Below are positions 4,558 through 6,606 of a DNA stretch of 6,606 bases, piece after piece (within the stretch, counting starts at the first letter, position 1; every line of letters starts with the position of its first letter). Both the position numbers and the translations under genes were made by a program. The notes under the pieces were generated by a model, which did not search any database, was not told the DNA's origin, and was given only the letters and a program-made list of their open reading frames with translations. The stretch is from an uncultured Thermoproteales archaeon (GTDB lineage: Archaea > Thermoproteota > Thermoprotei > Thermoproteales > Thermoproteaceae), in contig CAMLLK010000055.1 in NCBI GenBank assembly GCA_946480885.1, positions 1 through 6,606 of the forward strand, read 5' to 3'.

Positions 4558-5790
4558 TTAATTCGCCGCCGGGGGCTGCGATGAGGTAACGCCGTGGGAG
4601 GAAGCTGGCGGCGTCTGAGGGGGTTTCTGCCGTCGTGCTAGGGCGTTGAGTAGTAGGGCTAGTACGACCAGCTCGGCCGACATGCCGCCTATCATTACAT
4701 ACGGCGGGTATATGTACGTGGCAACGGCTGACCATAGGGCTAATCCAATCATATTCATCACCGTCTGAACCGCCAGGAAGCTGGATATCGTCGTTGCGAC
4801 TGCTTCTCTTCTGCTATACGCCGTTATGTAGCTGGTAGAGGCTGTGGAGAAGACGGTGTGGAGTATCTGCTCTATGAATAGTGCCGCCAGCACTATGAAG
4901 AAGCCGATTACCTCTTTTGTTACTAAGGGCATTGCACCTGTGATTAACGCGGGTAGGGGCAACGCCAGCGCGATACGGAAGAAGTCGCCGGTCCCTACTC
5001 TGGCGGAGAGCAAGCCGCCGAGCGCCCCGCCGATTTCCATAAGCACTAACGTAATGCTCCACCCCAGCTCTAAATTTCCATAGTAGTCGTATATCCACAG
5101 TAGTAGAGGGGGCATTGAGAAAATACCTGTCGTCATGTATATGAGGAATAGGAGCCTCATGGAGGGGTCTGACTCCAGCTGTCTTCTTACGGCGCCGAAG
5201 ATACCGGTGAGCGTCGCGCCTCCGCGGGGCCTGCCTCTCACGTCGAGGAAGAGGAGCGGGGCGGTGGACAATGCCGTGAGCGCCGCTGAGAGTAGAAATA
5301 GGGGGATTGCGTACTTACTGCTTGTGAGTAGAAGAAGGCCGGCGGCTATAGCCGCGGCTACGTTAATACTTGAACATACGGCCCTGGAGAGGGAGCGGAA
5401 TTTTAAGATATGTGTATAGTCTCCCAATACCTCGCGGATATATGCAGATATAACGGGCGAGGTGAAGGCGCCAATTAGCTGCACGGCGGCGTACAAGGCG
5501 AATAACAGAAATATGTCGTTAACAAACGCCATAGCCCCCACCGCAATAGACGAAGCAATGTTTGACGCTATGAGGGCGTACTTCTCCCTCCCGATTTTAT
5601 CAGATAAAACCCCGCCGAATAGGGATATTAAGCTCGGCATAAGCATAAGCAGTAGGGAGAGGGCCGCGCCCAAGATCCCCAGTTCTCTAAAGCTAAAAAC
5701 CCCTACTATCACGCCAAGCACGGCGCTAGTTGCACACACCGGAGAGTAATAGAGCAACAACAGGAGAAGAGCCCTGGATTTACCTACCAT
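4558..5790 (-). CDS. Major facilitator superfamily (MFS) transporter
   Basis: A 410-residue membrane protein, the usual MFS size, probably with 12 transmembrane helices. The cytoplasmic loop 2-3 signature is clear: GGVLSDKIGRE at residues 59-69, matching the motif A pattern GxLxDxxGR. Hydrophobic segments run through the whole protein, with a charged central loop around residues 185-212 (DVRGRPRGG ... RRQLESDPSMR) that divides the two halves. The C-terminus is a low-complexity tail rich in P, S and A. The substrate is unknown; sugar, drug or peptide export are all possible. The ATG at 5790 follows a weak AGGT and lies 9 nt after the visible stop of the radical SAM gene, or overlaps its repaired frame by 11 nt, so the two are probably one operon. 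It is visibly more GC-rich than its partner. I see no downstream gene on the same strand. Confidence 0.88.
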   Translation of the reverse strand: MVGKSRALLLLLLYYSPVCATSAVLGVIVGVFSFRELGILGAALSLLLMLMPSLISLFGGVLSDKIGREKYALIASNIASSIAVGAMAFVNDIFLLFALYAAVQLIGAFTSPVISAYIREVLGDYTHILKFRSLSRAVCSSINVAAAIAAGLLLLTSSKYAIPLFLLSAALTALSTAPLLFLDVRGRPRGGATLTGIFGAVRRQLESDPSMRLLFLIYMTTGIFSMPPLLLWIYDYYGNLELGWSITLVLMEIGGALGGLLSARVGTGDFFRIALALPLPALITGAMPLVTKEVIGFFIVLAALFIEQILHTVFSTASTSYITAYSRREAVATTISSFLAVQTVMNMIGLALWSAVATYIYPPYVMIGGMSAELVVLALLLNALARRQKPPQTPPASSHGVTSSQPPAAN

Positions 5791-5799
5791 GTTTAATAC

Positions 5800-6606
5800 C
5801 TAGAGTCGGGCGTCCGGCGCCGCATATGGGCAAGAGGCTGTTTCAAAATCGCCCCGAAGAATCCCACGAGCCCACCACAAGATTTTATCCCCGTCTAAAG
5901 TAAGCGAGCCATCCCTATTGATGCGTCCTACGATATTTTTCTCATCATAGAGCGCAACAGTACACTTTCCAACTCTTCCATCTGGATAAACCACAAAAGA
6001 GTTTAGCGCAGAGGCATAGCACACGCCCTTGCCCTCCAATACCCTCAGACCTAATGACTTAGCATATTCACGTAACTTACCCACTGTGGCGAGATCCGGT
6101 GTTTTTATCAAATGATCATTTGGACCGCCAAACATGCCAATAGGTCGTATAAATATTCTAAATCTCCTATCGGAACCTATCACGGAGGCTATCATTGCAA
6201 GAAGATTTTTCACGCTATCCACATTATCCCTATGTACATGTATTCTCAATATAAATTCAAAATCTAGATCGGTTCTCGAAGCCGTGATTATATTATTCCA
6301 TATTTTTTCAAAAGTAGGCCCGCCGTCAGCTTTAACTCTGACTTTATCGTGATATGTTTTATCGCCATCAAGAGTTATTTGGAAAAGCTTGACATGATGT
6401 TTAAGAAGATTCTTCAATTTTTCTAGATCTAATAAATAACCGTTTGTACTAATGTCACCGACTATTTTTAAGTTATCGTGTTTATATTCCTCTATAGCTT
6501 TCATAAAATTTATAATATACCTATAGTACAACATAGGCTCGCCACCGAACCATGATATCTGTAATAACCATAGCTCCGGCGCGCGAACTTTTATTAAGTT
6601 AATAAC
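5800..6606 (-). CDS. Radical SAM protein with SPASM-like C-terminus, N-terminus beyond window, 3' end probably frameshifted
   Basis: The frame is open to the right edge, so the gene starts outside the window and the first visible ATG (6534) is internal. Counting from 6606, ISWFGGEP at 17-24 is the radical SAM GGE motif that contacts SAM; the CxxxCxxC iron-sulfur motif must lie upstream, unseen. ISTNGYLL (52-59), FQITLDG (75-81) with HD at 86-87, and GGPTFEKIWNNI (95-106) resemble peptide-modifying radical SAM/SPASM enzymes. C196 and C215, in VCYAS...VVYPDGRVGKC, resemble the first auxiliary-cluster cysteines. The ending SCPYAAPDARL is not typical. Adding one A in the GAAAC at about 5847-5851 gives ENSLLPICGAGRP and a stop at 5780, inside the transporter start. 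The substrate is unknown; peptide maturation is inferred from the family. Composition is AT-rich relative to the transporter. Confidence 0.82.
   Translation of the reverse strand, partial: VINLIKVRAPELWLLQISWFGGEPMLYYRYIINFMKAIEEYKHDNLKIVGDISTNGYLLDLEKLKNLLKHHVKLFQITLDGDKTYHDKVRVKADGGPTFEKIWNNIITASRTDLDFEFILRIHVHRDNVDSVKNLLAMIASVIGSDRRFRIFIRPIGMFGGPNDHLIKTPDLATVGKLREYAKSLGLRVLEGKGVCYASALNSFVVYPDGRVGKCTVALYDEKNIVGRINRDGSLTLDGDKILWWARGILRGDFETASCPYAAPDARL

Noticed and set aside
4577..4618. C/D box sRNA: GCGATGA followed by CTGA on the + strand
   Set aside because: The C box has a mismatch, there is no D'/C' pair and no closing stem, and the segment is antisense to the transporter 3' end.
4457..4735. 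- strand 92-codon frame overlapping the transporter end
   Set aside because: It lies in another frame of the transporter gene and has an arginine/proline-rich composition typical of shadow frames in GC-rich genes.
4750..4761. GTGATGA C-box match on the - strand
   Set aside because: It is the codons for VMN in the transporter and no CTGA D box follows at sRNA distance.
5800..6534. Radical SAM gene starting at ATG 6534
   Set aside because: The frame continues upstream with ISWFGGEP, an essential motif, so this ATG is internal.

Overview
The window looks like chromosomal DNA of a hyperthermophilic crenarchaeon of the Thermoproteales, most likely Pyrobaculum. The evidence is an archaeal-type glycyl-tRNA synthetase, an archaeal NadM, the archaeal RNA polymerase subunit RpoP, tRNA genes carrying two introns each with bulge-helix-bulge (BHB) splice sites (one at position 29/30 and one at 25/26, besides 37/38), TATA boxes about 20-29 nt before start codons (leaderless transcripts), and mixed GC content. 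The genus is an inference from these traits; no database was searched.

Layout. 1-804 (-) holds the first 268 codons of glyS. A palindromic TATA element at 819-830 seems to serve glyS and a divergent + strand gene. That gene, 848-1677, is the broken remains of a cation diffusion facilitator (CDF) transporter; its reading frame changes four or five times. It runs into an intact agmatinase-family gene (speB, 1664-2524), which has its own TATA box inside the pseudogene tail. Next come nadM (2610-3125) and, 3 nt later, the 52-codon rpoP (3129-3287). A tRNA cluster follows: tRNA-Val(TAC) with introns at 29/30 and 37/38, tRNA-Pro(TGG) with introns at 25/26 and 37/38, and an intron-free tRNA-Lys(TTT) on the - strand with an encoded CCA. 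The stretch 3867-4557 has no recognisable gene, only one orphan open frame (4036-4344).

The right side is a - strand pair. An AT-rich radical SAM/SPASM-type gene runs in from beyond the right edge, and a GC-richer 12-TM-class major facilitator transporter (4558-5790) follows it. The visible stop of the radical SAM gene is probably caused by a one-base loss. Restoring one A near 5850 reads on through a SPASM-like LPIC ending and stops 11 nt inside the transporter gene, as expected for coupled genes. The pair could be a peptide-modification and export cassette, but no precursor gene is visible.

The most unusual feature is a repeated pattern. The CDF pseudogene, the radical SAM gene and possibly the first base of tRNA-Pro are each repaired by adding one unit to a short mononucleotide or dinucleotide run. 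This fits slippage mutations, for which Pyrobaculum aerophilum is known, or sequencing errors. The core genes (glyS, speB, nadM, rpoP, tRNA-Val, tRNA-Lys) are intact.
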